Positions 50,680 to 60,100 of a stretch of 64,000 bases of DNA are shown piece after piece. The stretch spans positions 1 through 64,000 of the forward strand of contig CAXTCF010000003.1 in the NCBI GenBank assembly GCA_964242945.1, read 5' to 3'. The notes below the pieces were generated by a model. The model did not search any database. It was not told the DNA's origin and saw only the letters and a program-made list of their open reading frames with translations. The stretch is from Mesorhizobium_B sp964242945 (GTDB lineage: Bacteria; Pseudomonadota; Alphaproteobacteria; Rhizobiales; Rhizobiaceae). A program made the translations under genes and the position numbers. Within the stretch, counting starts at the first letter, position 1; each line of letters starts with the position of its first letter.

Positions 50680-51314
50680 GCTCGCCCAACGGCCCGCTTC
50701 GCGTCGGCATCGGCGGTCCCGTCGGCGCCGGCAAGACGACGATGACCGAGATGCTGTGCAAGGCGATGCGCGACCGCTATTCCGTGGCCGTCGTCACCAA
50801 CGATATCTTCACGGTGGAAGACGCCCTGATCCTCAACCGCGTCCAGGCCCTGCCGGAGGAGCGCATCCTCGGCGTGGAAACGGGGGGGTGCCCGCACACC
50901 GCCATCCGCGAGGACGCATCGATCAATCTCCAGGCGATCGCAGAGATGCGCCGCCGCTTCCCCGACCTCGACGTGGTCTTCATCGAGTCCGGCGGCGACA
51001 ACCTCGCCGCGACGTTCTCGCCGGAACTGGCGGACATCACGATCTACCTGATCGACGTGTCGGGCGGCGAGAAGATCCCCCGCAAGGGCGGGCCTGGCAT
51101 CACCCGGTCCGACCTGCTCGTCATCAACAAGATGGATCTCGCGCCTTACGTCGGCGCCGACCTCGACGTGATGGAAGCGGATACGCGCAAGCAGCGGGGG
51201 TCACGCCCCTTCGTCTTCACCGATATGCGCCGGCGCCAGGGTCTCGATACGATCATCGCGTTTATCGAAACCCACGGCGGGCTGATGCCGCGGGCTGCGT
51301 TTGCGCAGGCTTGA
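50676..51314 (+). CDS. ureG: urease accessory GTPase UreG
   Basis: This 212-aa SIMIBI GTPase powers nickel insertion. P-loop VGIGGPVGAGKTT, the metal-binding VETGGCPHTAIRED (CPH), ESGGDNLAATFSPE switch region and guanine-specific NKMDL are all present. ATG 50676 overlaps the ureF stop. It is the last gene of the urease operon and converges on the lipoprotein gene 8 bp away. Confidence 0.95.
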   Translation: MSSPNGPLRVGIGGPVGAGKTTMTEMLCKAMRDRYSVAVVTNDIFTVEDALILNRVQALPEERILGVETGGCPHTAIREDASINLQAIAEMRRRFPDLDVVFIESGGDNLAATFSPELADITIYLIDVSGGEKIPRKGGPGITRSDLLVINKMDLAPYVGADLDVMEADTRKQRGSRPFVFTDMRRRQGLDTIIAFIETHGGLMPRAAFAQA

Positions 51315-51322
51315 GCGCGGCC

Positions 51323-51781
51323 TCAGGAAACCGGAATGCCGCGTCGCTTCTTTCCGGCAGGCTTTCTCCGCAGAATCGGCTTTGCCTTGCCCCTTTTGCC
51401 CGGCTTCAGCACGATCGTCGCCGGGTTCGGCGTGTGGTCGAGCGCGGCGCCATTGACCGTATCGACGACGAGGCCGACCGTGCCGCCGGGGAGCAGCAGG
51501 TTGCCGGCCGTCTTCGTCGCGCCGTCCTTGCTGATCTTCGTGCCGACATGCACCTGACCCTGCCGGTAGCCCGGCTTGGCGGCGAAGGCATCGAACGCCT
51601 TGTTGCGCTTCACCTTGAACGTGCAGGGAGAGCGAGCGCAGCTGTCGCCGAGCGACGTGGTCACGCGCGCCCCGCTCGGCCGCGTGTTGATCTTCACGTC
51701 TTCCGTGGTGCCGCGCAGATATGTGCCGCAGCCTGACAGCGTCAACACGGCCAGAACAGCCGCAATGCCCGATCTCTTCAT
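51323..51781 (-). CDS. PEGA-like lipoprotein, 152 aa
   Basis: Lipoprotein signal with lipobox LSGC (AVLAVLTLSGCGTYLRG), then a PEGA-like beta domain (INTRPSGARVTTSLGDSC and PCTFKVKR), a middle Gly-rich hydrophobic part (LLLPGGTVGLVVDTVNG) and a very basic tail (KRGKAKPILRRKPAGKKRRG). The tail could contact peptidoglycan or lipopolysaccharide. PEGA domains typically act in surface adhesion or as carbohydrate-binding modules. It is monocistronic. Confidence 0.8.
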   Translation of the reverse strand: MKRSGIAAVLAVLTLSGCGTYLRGTTEDVKINTRPSGARVTTSLGDSCARSPCTFKVKRNKAFDAFAAKPGYRQGQVHVGTKISKDGATKTAGNLLLPGGTVGLVVDTVNGAALDHTPNPATIVLKPGKRGKAKPILRRKPAGKKRRGIPVS

Positions 51782-51885
51782 GGTTGGTCTCTCTCCAAAC
51801 CCACGAAGAACTAGTCAAGCGCGACGTCGCTTCAAGCGGTTGTCGATCGGGTTTGGCCGCGCTGTAGGTGACGCGGCGCGTGGCT

Positions 51886-53313
51886 TCAGGCGCCGTAGCC
51901 GACGATGCCTTTCACCTCAAGGAAATCGTGGATGCCCCAGTCCGCGTATTCGCGCCCGTTGCCGGACTGCTTGTAGCCGCCGAACGGCGCAAACGTGTCC
52001 CAGGCGGGATAGTTGATCTGCACCCGGCCTGCCCGCATCCTGCGGGCCACGCGCCTCGCGCGCTCGATGTCGCCGGACTGCACGTAGGCGGCCAAGCCAT
52101 AGACCGTGTCGTTCGCCTGCCGGATCGCGTCTTCCTCGTCCGCGTAGGACAGGATGGAGAGCACCGGCCCAAAAATCTCCTCCCGCGCGATCTGCATGTC
52201 CGGCGTGACATGACCGAACACGGTCGGCCGCACGTAGAAGCCGCGGTTGAGGTTTTCCGGCCGTCCCGGCCCGCCGGCCACCAAGGTTGCCCCCTCGGCG
52301 ATGCCGCTCTCGATGAGCTTTTGGATCTTGTCGTACTGCGCCTCGCTAACGACAGGCCCCAACTCGGTGTCATCCGCTTCCGGGCTGCCGGTCCGGAAGG
52401 CTTGCGCCCTCTCCTTGGCAATCGCCAAAGCGTCGTCATGGCGGCCGGCAGGCACCAGCATGCGCGTCGGCGCGTTGCAGGACTGGCCGGAATTGTCGAA
52501 GCAGCTGGCGACGCCATCCGCCACGGCCGAAGCCAAGTCGGCATCGTCCAAGATGATGTTGGCGGACTTGCCGCCGAGTTCCTGGGCGACGCGCTTGACC
52601 GTGTCTGCCGCCGTCTTCGCAACGATGATGCCGGCGCGCGTCGAGCCGGTGAAGCTCACCATGTCCACGTCCGGATGCGCGGCCATCGGCTGACCGACAT
52701 CCGGCCCGGTGCCGTTGACCATGTTGAACACGCCGGGCGGCGTTCCGGCTGCTTCCATCACCTCCGCGAAGATGATCCCGCTGACCGGGGAAATTTCCGA
52801 GGGTTTCAGCACCATCGTGCAGCCGGCCGCGAGTGCCGGCGCGACCTTGCAGGTGATCTGGTTGAGCGGCCAATTCCACGGCGTGATCAGCGCGCAGACG
52901 CCCACCGGCTCGCGGAAGACGACCGTCGTTCCGCGCTTCTCCTCGAAGGAAAAATCTTCCAGCGCCTTGATGGCCGCTTCGAGGTGGGCGCGGCCGGTAT
53001 AGGCCTGGCTGTCGCGGGCTCGGCTGATCGGGGCGCCCATCTCGCGGCTCAGCGCCTGCGCGATATCCTCGTACCGTTTGTTGTATTCCTCCAGGATGCG
53101 GCCGAGCAGCGCCAGCCGCTCCTCCTTTGTCGATTGCCCGAAGGTCTCGAACGCTTTCCTGGCGGCGGCGACGGCGCGGTTCACGTCCTCTTCCGAACCG
53201 ACGGCAATTTGCGTGAACGCTTCTTCCGTCGCCGGGTCGATCACGTCCAGCGTGGCCGGTACAGCTGGATCAACCCAGGCGCCGTCGATGAAGAATTGCA
53301 GCCTGTGGTCCAT
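51886..53313 (-). CDS. aldehyde dehydrogenase family protein
   Basis: This 475-aa NAD(P)-dependent aldehyde dehydrogenase has the NAD region ITPWNWPLNQITCKVAPALA, FTGSTRAGIIVAK, the general base Glu in QELGGKSANIILDD, and the catalytic Cys in FDNSGQSCNAPTRML, followed by EEIFGPVLSIL. All key residues are in place. Substrate cannot be assigned; similar enzymes oxidise betaine aldehyde or semialdehydes. It is a single-gene unit between the lipoprotein and a small membrane protein gene. Confidence 0.93.
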   Translation of the reverse strand: MDHRLQFFIDGAWVDPAVPATLDVIDPATEEAFTQIAVGSEEDVNRAVAAARKAFETFGQSTKEERLALLGRILEEYNKRYEDIAQALSREMGAPISRARDSQAYTGRAHLEAAIKALEDFSFEEKRGTTVVFREPVGVCALITPWNWPLNQITCKVAPALAAGCTMVLKPSEISPVSGIIFAEVMEAAGTPPGVFNMVNGTGPDVGQPMAAHPDVDMVSFTGSTRAGIIVAKTAADTVKRVAQELGGKSANIILDDADLASAVADGVASCFDNSGQSCNAPTRMLVPAGRHDDALAIAKERAQAFRTGSPEADDTELGPVVSEAQYDKIQKLIESGIAEGATLVAGGPGRPENLNRGFYVRPTVFGHVTPDMQIAREEIFGPVLSILSYADEEDAIRQANDTVYGLAAYVQSGDIERARRVARRMRAGRVQINYPAWDTFAPFGGYKQSGNGREYADWGIHDFLEVKGIVGYGA

Positions 53314-53491
53314 GGTTCGTTCCGATGTTTGAAGATGTCGTGTTCTAGCGAGTTGGAGCGGCAGCGCCAGGCGGCAGGAGCGACATCAGCCGGTCGCGCG
53401 CACTATAAGAGGGGTGTGTGCGTTTCGCCGGAAGAATCCGGCCCGCGCAAGTGTCCTCAACACATGGGAACCGCTGATGCGGCTGCGCCCC

Positions 53492-53680
53492 TCACTTGCC
53501 AAGCAGCGCGGCAACCGCCTGGATCACGCTCGCGCCTGCGAAGGGGCTGAGAAGCACCAGCAGCAAGTTGATGCCGACGATCCAAAACAGCACCGTTTCG
53601 TCCCGCTTTGTGACCCGCCGCTTCTGCGGTTCGGGCTGCCAGGGCGGCGGCGGCGGTTCCTGCTTCCAGTCAAAGAACAT
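53492..53680 (-). CDS. small membrane protein, 62 aa
   Basis: Pro-rich, basic N-terminus (EPPPPPWQPEPQKRRVTKRDE) followed by a single strong membrane helix (TVLFWIVGINLLLVLLSPFA) and a short Ala-rich end. GGAG lies about nine bases before ATG 53680. No family is recognised; a tail-in single-pass protein is the description. It lies between the aldehyde dehydrogenase and ModE-like genes. Confidence 0.6.
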   Translation of the reverse strand: MFFDWKQEPPPPPWQPEPQKRRVTKRDETVLFWIVGINLLLVLLSPFAGASVIQAVAALLGK

Positions 53681-53724
53681 CGGTCGAGGCTCCTACATCT
53701 CGTGACCGCCGAGCCCTGTCGGCA

Positions 53725-54066
53725 TCACGCCGTTTCGATCTCCGCCTGCAAGGCTTCCATGTGCTGCGCGCCGGCGGAAGCCGCGGCCCGCTCGATGGCG
53801 CGGAAGCGCGCGACGACAGCCAGTCCCACGGGCGTCAACTGGGCGCCGCCGCCGCGGCTGCCGCCGCTCTGGGTGGAGATGACCGGCTTGCCGAAGAGGC
53901 GGTTCAACTCCTCCACCAAGTCCCAGGCGTGCTTGTAGGCCATCTCCATGCGCCGCGCGGCGGCCGAGATCGAGCCGAAGGCGGCGATCTGCTCCAGCAG
54001 TTCCACCTTGCCCGGCCCGATCCGCCCATGCGGCTCCAGGTCGATCCGCAAGCTCAGCGATGGCAT
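53725..54066 (-). CDS. ModE-type winged helix regulator (HTH domain only)
   Basis: This 113-aa protein matches the N-terminal LysR-like helix-turn-helix of ModE: IGPGKVELLEQIAAFGSISAAARRMEMAYKHAWDLVEELN, then GGSRGGGAQLTPVGLAVV. It lacks the molybdate-binding TOBE pair of full ModE, as is usual for this short class. ATG 54066 is chosen by the conserved start. It is 56 bp downstream of modC and probably controls the mod operon through the box at 56775-56798. Confidence 0.88.
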   Translation of the reverse strand: MPSLSLRIDLEPHGRIGPGKVELLEQIAAFGSISAAARRMEMAYKHAWDLVEELNRLFGKPVISTQSGGSRGGGAQLTPVGLAVVARFRAIERAAASAGAQHMEALQAEIETA

Positions 54067-54122
54067 GCTGCCGCTCCCGCTTCTCCGCTCCAAATCCAAA
54101 CTAGCGCCGTCTATGCTTTGCG

Positions 54123-55223
54123 CTAGTCCTGTCCAGCGGCGCGGCCGATGCCGGCACGATCGAAGGTGACGGCCTTGACCACGGCGAACACTTCGCGCCC
54201 CGGCGCCAGCGCGAGCGCCTGGACGGAGTAGCGCGTGACGCGGGCCACGAGCGTGTCGCCGCCGCAATCCAGCCGCACAAGGGCTTCCGCCTCCTCGCCT
54301 CCCGCAATGTCGAGGATGCGGCAAGGCAGGATGTTGAGCGCGCTGAACCCTTCCGGCCGCACGGTTGCTATCGTGATGTCGCGCGCCCGCACCCGCGCGC
54401 GCACTTTAGCACCGACCGGAAGCTCGATCCGGGGAAGCCGCCACTCGCCGCCCCGCGCGTGCAGCACCGTCAGCGCGAATTCCTGGTCCTGGCCCGTCAC
54501 CGCAAGCTCGATCAGCGCGCCGCCCTCGCCCTTCTCCGCCTCCGGCAGGAGGTCGAGGCGCGCCAGGATTTCGGCGGCTGGGCCGGATGCCGTGAGCTTG
54601 CCGCCCTCCAGCATTACGATGTCGGTGGCCAGCCGCGCCACTTCGGCGAGCGAATGGCTGACATAGATGATGGGGATCTTCATCTCGTCGCGCAGCCGCT
54701 CGATGAAGGGGAAGATTTCCGCCTTGCGCCGATCGTCCAGCGAGGCCAGCGGTTCGTCCATCAGGATCAGCTTTGGGCTGGCGAGAAGCGCGCGTCCGAT
54801 CGCCACCCGTTGCTTCTCCCCGCCTGAAAGCGTCGCGGGCCTCCGCTCCAGCAGCGCACCTATGCCGAGCAAATCGACCACTGCGCCGAACTCCGCGTAG
54901 CGTTCGGCGGCCGGGGCGAAGAAGCGGCCATAGGCCAAGTTGTGCCGCACAGTCAGGTGAGGGAAGAGCCTGGCATCCTGGAAGACATAACCGATCCGCC
55001 GTTTGTGCGCGGGCACGAAAAGCCTCGCGGCCGTATCGACGAGCACGCGCGCGCCCACCTCGATGCGGCCGGCGTCCGGCCGCGCCAGCCCGCCGATCAG
55101 GTTGACCAGAGACGTCTTGCCCGAACCGGACGGTCCCCAGAGTGCCGTCAAGCTGCCGCTGCTGCGGAATGACGCGATGAGCGACACCGCGCCAAGCTGC
55201 TGCCGCACATCGACGGCGAGCAT
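54123..55223 (-). CDS. modC: molybdate ABC transporter ATP-binding protein
   Basis: This 366-aa ATPase has Walker A LWGPSGSGKTS, YVFQDARLFPHLTV Q-loop, LSGGEKQRVAIGRALL, Walker B LILMDEPLASLD and switch YVSHSLAEV. The C-terminal ~80 residues form the molybdate-binding TOBE domain characteristic of ModC. The start overlaps modB's stop by one base (TGATG). Confidence 0.95.
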   Translation of the reverse strand: MLAVDVRQQLGAVSLIASFRSSGSLTALWGPSGSGKTSLVNLIGGLARPDAGRIEVGARVLVDTAARLFVPAHKRRIGYVFQDARLFPHLTVRHNLAYGRFFAPAAERYAEFGAVVDLLGIGALLERRPATLSGGEKQRVAIGRALLASPKLILMDEPLASLDDRRKAEIFPFIERLRDEMKIPIIYVSHSLAEVARLATDIVMLEGGKLTASGPAAEILARLDLLPEAEKGEGGALIELAVTGQDQEFALTVLHARGGEWRLPRIELPVGAKVRARVRARDITIATVRPEGFSALNILPCRILDIAGGEEAEALVRLDCGGDTLVARVTRYSVQALALAPGREVFAVVKAVTFDRAGIGRAAGQD

Positions 55224-55924
55224 CAGGAAAGCTCGATGCGGCGGCTGATCCGCTTGGCCAGCCACTCCGAGGCAAGGAGCGCCGTAAAGGCGATTGCGAT
55301 CGCAACCAGGGTCAGCCGCAGCGCGCCCGTTTCGCCGCCGGGCACCTGGGTGAAGGTGTAGATCGCCGAAGGCAGGGTCTGGGTTTCGCCGGGGATGTTC
55401 GACACGAAGGTGATCGTCGCGCCGAACTCGCCCATGGCCTTGGCGAAGCAGAGGATCATGCCCGCGACGATGCCGGGCAGGATCAACGGCAGCGTGATCG
55501 TGGCGAACACCAGCACCGGCGAGGCGCCCAGCGTCGCCGCGGCCGCTTCCAGCTTGCGGTCCACTGCTTCGATGGACAGCCGGATGGCGCGAACCAGCAG
55601 CGGAAATGCCATCACGGCGCAGGCGAGCGCCGCACCCGTCCAGCGAAAGGAAAAGACCAGGCCGAAATGCTCTGCCAGGAAACTTCCGGCTATCCCCCGC
55701 CGCCCGAATGAGAGCAGCAGCAGGTAGCCCGTGACGACCGGCGGCAGGATCAACGGCAGGTGCACGACGCCGTTCAGCACGCTCTTGCCTGGGAAGTTTT
55801 TCCGCGCAAGAAGCCATGCGATGGCAAGCCCGAAGGGCAGGCTCGCTACCGTGGCGACGCTGGAGACTTTCAGGGAAAGACGGACCGCATCCCACTCGTC
55901 GGGACTGAGATGCAGCCACTCCAC
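55223..55924 (-). CDS. modB: molybdate ABC transporter permease
   Basis: This 233-aa permease has five to six membrane segments and the coupling-loop EAAAATLGASPVLVFATITLPLILPG. LPPVVTGYLLLLSFGRRG is typical of ModB. Coupled by overlap with modC and 10 bp downstream of modA. Confidence 0.95.
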   Translation of the reverse strand: MEWLHLSPDEWDAVRLSLKVSSVATVASLPFGLAIAWLLARKNFPGKSVLNGVVHLPLILPPVVTGYLLLLSFGRRGIAGSFLAEHFGLVFSFRWTGAALACAVMAFPLLVRAIRLSIEAVDRKLEAAAATLGASPVLVFATITLPLILPGIVAGMILCFAKAMGEFGATITFVSNIPGETQTLPSAIYTFTQVPGGETGALRLTLVAIAIAFTALLASEWLAKRISRRIELS

Positions 55925-55934
55925 GCCTGCCAGC

Positions 55935-56729
55935 TTAGTTCGAGGCGGCGGGCGTCAGCACGTTGAAGCCCTGCTCCTCGAACAGGCTTTTCGCCTTGGC
56001 CGATTGAAGGCACTTCAGAAACTTCGGTGTTTCCGCGTCCTGCGACTCGGCGGTTTGCGCGACGGGGTAGATGATCGGCGGGTGAGAATCCGCGGGGAAA
56101 GTGCCGACCACCTTCACCTTCGGATCGGAAGCCGCGTCCGTCTTATAGACGATGCCGAGCGGCGCCTCGCCGGAGGAGACCAGGGCCAGTGCGGCCCGCA
56201 CGTTCTCGGCCTGCGCCACCTTACCCGACACGCCGTCCCAGGCGCCGAGCTTCTGCAACGCGGCCTTGCCGTACTTGCCGGCCGGAACGGAATCGACATT
56301 CGCCATGGCGAGCTTGCCGTCGCCGACGAGGCTCGCAAGATCAAAGCCTTGCGAGATGGTCGCCTGGATTGCGGACTCCTTCGGCGCCACCAGCACGATC
56401 TCGTTGCCGAGCAGGCGCACCTCGGTGTCCGGCTTGGTCAGCTTCTTGTCGGAGAGATACTTCATCCAGTCGAGGTCGGCGGATAGGAAGACGTCAGCCG
56501 GCGCGCCACTCTCGATCTGCTTGGCGAGCGCGGAGCTCGCGGCGTAGGAAATCGTTGCCTTCTCGCCTACTTCCGCCTCACAGGCGGTATTCACCGCATC
56601 GAGCGCGTTTTTCAGGCTTGCCGCCGCAAACACGGTGAGCTTCTCCTGCGCAAGCGCCGCCGGCGCGGCAATCAATGCGATGGCCGCAGCGGCAAGCCCC
56701 GCCCGCACGAAAGTTCCTGTTCTGTGCAT
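55935..56729 (-). CDS. modA: molybdate ABC transporter substrate-binding protein
   Basis: This 264-aa periplasmic molybdate/tungstate binder has a signal peptide (AGLAAAAIALIAAPAALA) followed by LTVFAAASLKNALDAV and ISYAASSALAKQIESGAPADVF, the ModA oxyanion-binding signatures. Two extra cysteines (NTACEAE, FLKCLQS) could form a disulfide. It starts the modABC operon downstream of the ModE box. Confidence 0.95.
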   Translation of the reverse strand: MHRTGTFVRAGLAAAAIALIAAPAALAQEKLTVFAAASLKNALDAVNTACEAEVGEKATISYAASSALAKQIESGAPADVFLSADLDWMKYLSDKKLTKPDTEVRLLGNEIVLVAPKESAIQATISQGFDLASLVGDGKLAMANVDSVPAGKYGKAALQKLGAWDGVSGKVAQAENVRAALALVSSGEAPLGIVYKTDAASDPKVKVVGTFPADSHPPIIYPVAQTAESQDAETPKFLKCLQSAKAKSLFEEQGFNVLTPAASN

Positions 56730-56774
56730 TCCGCCATTCCTCTCCTGTGGGGCGCCTCATAGCCCGCTTGATCG

Positions 56775-56798
56775 CGCTATATCTGATCGAACATAACT
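56775..56798. promoter_or_regulatory. ModE-box-like operator between modA and mop
   Basis: CGCTATATC, six bases, then AACATAACT matches the ModE consensus CGnTATATA-N6-TATATAACG at 8 of 9 and 6 of 9 positions, with the exact spacer. It lies 46 bp before modA and about 100 bp before the divergent molbindin gene, so both could be molybdate-regulated. Confidence 0.6.
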
Positions 56799-56894
56799 CT
56801 AGGCGCGCAGCGTCAACTGGAAAGGGGTCGGGCACGATTGCCTTCAGCATTCGCGGCGGTAGATCAGACGCTTAGCACGCAGAGGAGTTACGCC

Positions 56895-57101
56895 ATGAAG
56901 CTGAGCGCCCGCAACATGCTCAAGGGGAAAGTGGTTGAAGTCACCAAGGGCACAACGACCGCCCACGTGCGGATCGACATCGGCGGCGCGGTTGTGACGG
57001 CTTCCATCACCAATGAAGCCGTGGACGACTTGAAGCTGACGGTGGGCGAAACCGCCTACGCCGTCGTGAAGGCATCCGATGTAATGGTTGCGGTGGACTG
57101 A
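56895..57101 (+). CDS. molbindin (single TOBE/Mop domain)
   Basis: This 68-aa protein is one Mop domain: MKLSARNMLKGKVVEVTKG, VRIDIGGAVVTASITNEA and VGETAYAVVKASDVMVAVD. Such proteins form hexamers that store or buffer molybdate in the cytoplasm. ATG 56895 is preceded by AGAGGAG at good spacing. It is divergent from modABC across the ModE-like box. Confidence 0.92.
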   Translation: MKLSARNMLKGKVVEVTKGTTTAHVRIDIGGAVVTASITNEAVDDLKLTVGETAYAVVKASDVMVAVD

Positions 57102-57140
57102 CCGAAAGCCGCACCGGCACATGCATCCCGCGAGGTTCAG

Positions 57141-57160
57141 CGACGGCGCTCCGGCCGTCG
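57141..57160. terminator. convergent terminator hairpin
   Basis: CGACGGC-GCTCCG-GCCGTCG forms a perfect 7-bp stem with a 6-nt loop in the 76-bp space between molbindin and the end of the PPC-repeat gene. The following T-tract is weak. Confidence 0.5.
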
Positions 57161-57177
57161 GCTTTCGCGTCCTTCTG

Positions 57178-60100
57178 TCAGGCGAGGTCGAAGATGCTCA
57201 GCGTATAGGCGCCGGCGGCGTTCTTCACCCCGCTGACGTCGAGATAGTAGATCCCATCTGCTGAAGCCGTAAACTGGATGGCAGGATCCAGAGTCGTGGC
57301 CGTCGCGTCGTCATTATAGGCAAGCAGCGTCCCGCCGCTGTTGAACAGGTGCAGGTCGCCGTCACCGAGCATTCCCGCGCCTGCTCCGCCTGCGGCTGCG
57401 AGCTTATAGGTATGGCCGGCCTGCAGGTTGAAGCGGAACACGTCCGAGTCGCCGGCTGTTTCGATCGCCCCCATCACGCTGCCGCCTACGGCGATCTGGC
57501 CCAGGGGAGACGCCGTGTCGGTGATGGTGTCGGCAAGGTCATCGAAATTGGCGCGTGCGGTGACGCTGTAGCCGCCCGTGCCGCCGGCCGCCCCGCTGCC
57601 GGCTTCCAGGTAGAGCGTGCCGTTGGCGGTGGCGGTATAGACGATGCGCGAGTTTGTGCCGTTGTAGTTGTTGTTGGCCAGCATCGCCGTGCCGTTGCCG
57701 TTGANNNNNNNNNNNNNNNNNNNNNNNNNNNNNNNNNNNNNNNNNNNNNNNNNNNNNNNNNNNNNNNNNNNNNNNNNNNNNNNNNNNNNNNNNNNNNNNN
57801 NNNNGAGTTTGTGCCGTTGTAGTTGTTGTTGGCCAGCATCGCCGTGCCGTTGCCGTTGAGCAGGCGCAGTGCCGTGTCGGGCAGCGCGGCAGAGCCGTTG
57901 TTGCTGCTGACCAGATCAAAAGTGTAGCTGGTGCCTGCTGTCAGCGTTACCGCAAAGACGTCAAGATCGCCGGCCTTTTCCAGCACGCCGGACACCGCGG
58001 CTCCTGCCGTGGCTACGCTGCCCAGCGTGCCCGCCCCGTTGAAGGTGTTGCGGTAGTCATCGAAATTAGCGCGTGCGGTGACGCTGTAGCCGCCCGTGCC
58101 GCCTGCTGCCCCGCTGCTGGCTTCGAGATAGAATGTGCCGGTAGCTGTCGCGGTATAGACGATATGCGAGTTGGCGCCGTTGAAGTTGTTGTTGGCCAGC
58201 ATCGCCGTGCCGTTGCCATTGAGCAGGCGTAGTGCCGTGTCGGGCAGCGCGGCAGAGCCGTTGGCGCTGCCGATGAGATCGAAGGTGTAGCTGGTGCCTG
58301 CCGCCAGCGTCACCGCAAACACATCCAAGTCGCCTGCCGCTTCGAGCCGGCCTGAGGATGCCACGCCGGTGGTCGCGACATTGCCGAGATTGCCGGTGCC
58401 ATTGAACGTATTGCGGTAATCGTCGCTTGGCGGCTGTGTCCCGCCGCCGGAGGCGCTCACCAGATAAGTTCCCGTACCCGCTCCCGTGGCGCTGGCGGCG
58501 GCAAGGTAGAAGAGGCCGCTGCGGGTGGCGGTGTAGCTGAAGGTGGCTTCCTGACCGCTCTGTGCCGTGCTGTCGCCAAGCGTGGGGCTCTGCGCCGTGT
58601 TGCTGTCGTATAGCGCAAGGGAGAAGGTATTGAGCGATCCATTGCCGGACGGGCTGCCCTGCATCCGGAAGGTGTAGGTGGTGCCTTGGGTGAGCTCGAC
58701 CTGGAAAACGTCGCTGTCGCTCGACACTTCCAGCGTGCCGGTTTTGCTCCCGTTGGGACTGAGGGTGCCAAGCGCCTCGCCGGAGGACGCATCGGCGAAG
58801 CGGTCGCGGTAGTCGTCCGGCCCGACCGCCCCGCCGCTAGCGGTTACCGTGTAGCGGCCGAGGCTGGTTCCGCTGGATGACGCGGCATAGAGGTAGTAGG
58901 CGCCGGTCGCAGTGGCGGTAAACGAGAACGTTGCGGGATCGGAACTGTTTGCGCCGGTATCGCCGGTGAGATAGGTGCCGGCACCGTTCGTCAGGCGCAG
59001 ATTGAAGTTGGGCAGCGGCGTGCCGGTGGTGCTTGCCGCCATGGAGAACGTATAGGTCATGCCCTGGGTGAGCGTGATCTTGAAGGCGTCCACGTCACCC
59101 TGTGTTTCGACCGTGCCGGCCGCCTGGCCGCCCGGAACGAGGCTGCCCGGCAGATCGCCTGTGCCTGCCGAGTCATTCCAGTCGTCGGCGTAGTCGTCGC
59201 CGGAGCCGCCCGACGCGCTCAGCGTGTAGGTGCCGATCTGGTTGGTGAAGCTCGCGTTGGCGTAGAGATAGTACGCGCCGGTCGTGGCGGCGGTGAATTG
59301 CAACGTGGCGGGGTCGGTGGCGCCGCTGCCGCTGTCGCTGGTGATGCTGCCGCCGGCGCTGTCCTTGAGATAGAGGCCGTATTGCGTGAGCGAGGTGCCG
59401 GTCTGGCCTGCACCAAGTGTGAACGTGTAGGTCATGCCCTGCGTGAGCATGATCTTGAAGGCATCAACGTCGCCCACAGTCTCGATCTTGCCCGTGGTCG
59501 ATGTGCTGGGCGCGAAACCGCCGACGCTGTCGCCAGTGCCTGCGGAGTCGTTCCAGTCGTCGGCATAGTCGTCGCCGGTGCCGCCGGATGCGCTCAGCTT
59601 GTAAGTGCCGGTCTGGCTGCTGAAGCTCGCATTGGCGTAGAGATAGTAGGCGCCGGTCGCGGTGGCGGTGAACTGGAAAGTGGCGGGATCGGTCGTGCCG
59701 CTGCCGCTGTCGCTGGTGATGCTGCCGCCGGCACTGTCCCTGAGGTAGAGGCCGTATTGCGTCAAACTCGCGCCGGTCTGACCGGGCCCAAGCGTGAACG
59801 TATAGGTTATGCCCTGGACAAGATTGATCTTGAAGGCGTCCGTATCGCCGATCGTTTCGATGCTGCCGGTGATCGATCCGCTGGGCGACAGGGTACCAGG
59901 CGTGTCGCCAGTGCCGCCGGAGTCGTTCCAATCATCGGCGTAGTCGTCGTCGATGCCGGCCGTCGAAGCGAGCTTGTAGGTGCCGGTCTGGCTGCTGAAG
60001 CTCGCATTGGCGTAGAGATAGTAAGCGCCGGTCGTGGTGGCAGTGAACTGGATGGTCGCAGGATCGGTGGCGCCGCTGCCGCTGTCGCTGGTGACGCTGC

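Noticed and set aside
36077..51314. Assignment of the locus as a classical creatinine-creatine-sarcosine pathway
   Set aside because: Creatininase, urease and sarcosine oxidase are present, but no creatinase or N-carbamoylsarcosine amidase was found in the window, so only a broader heterocycle role is claimed.
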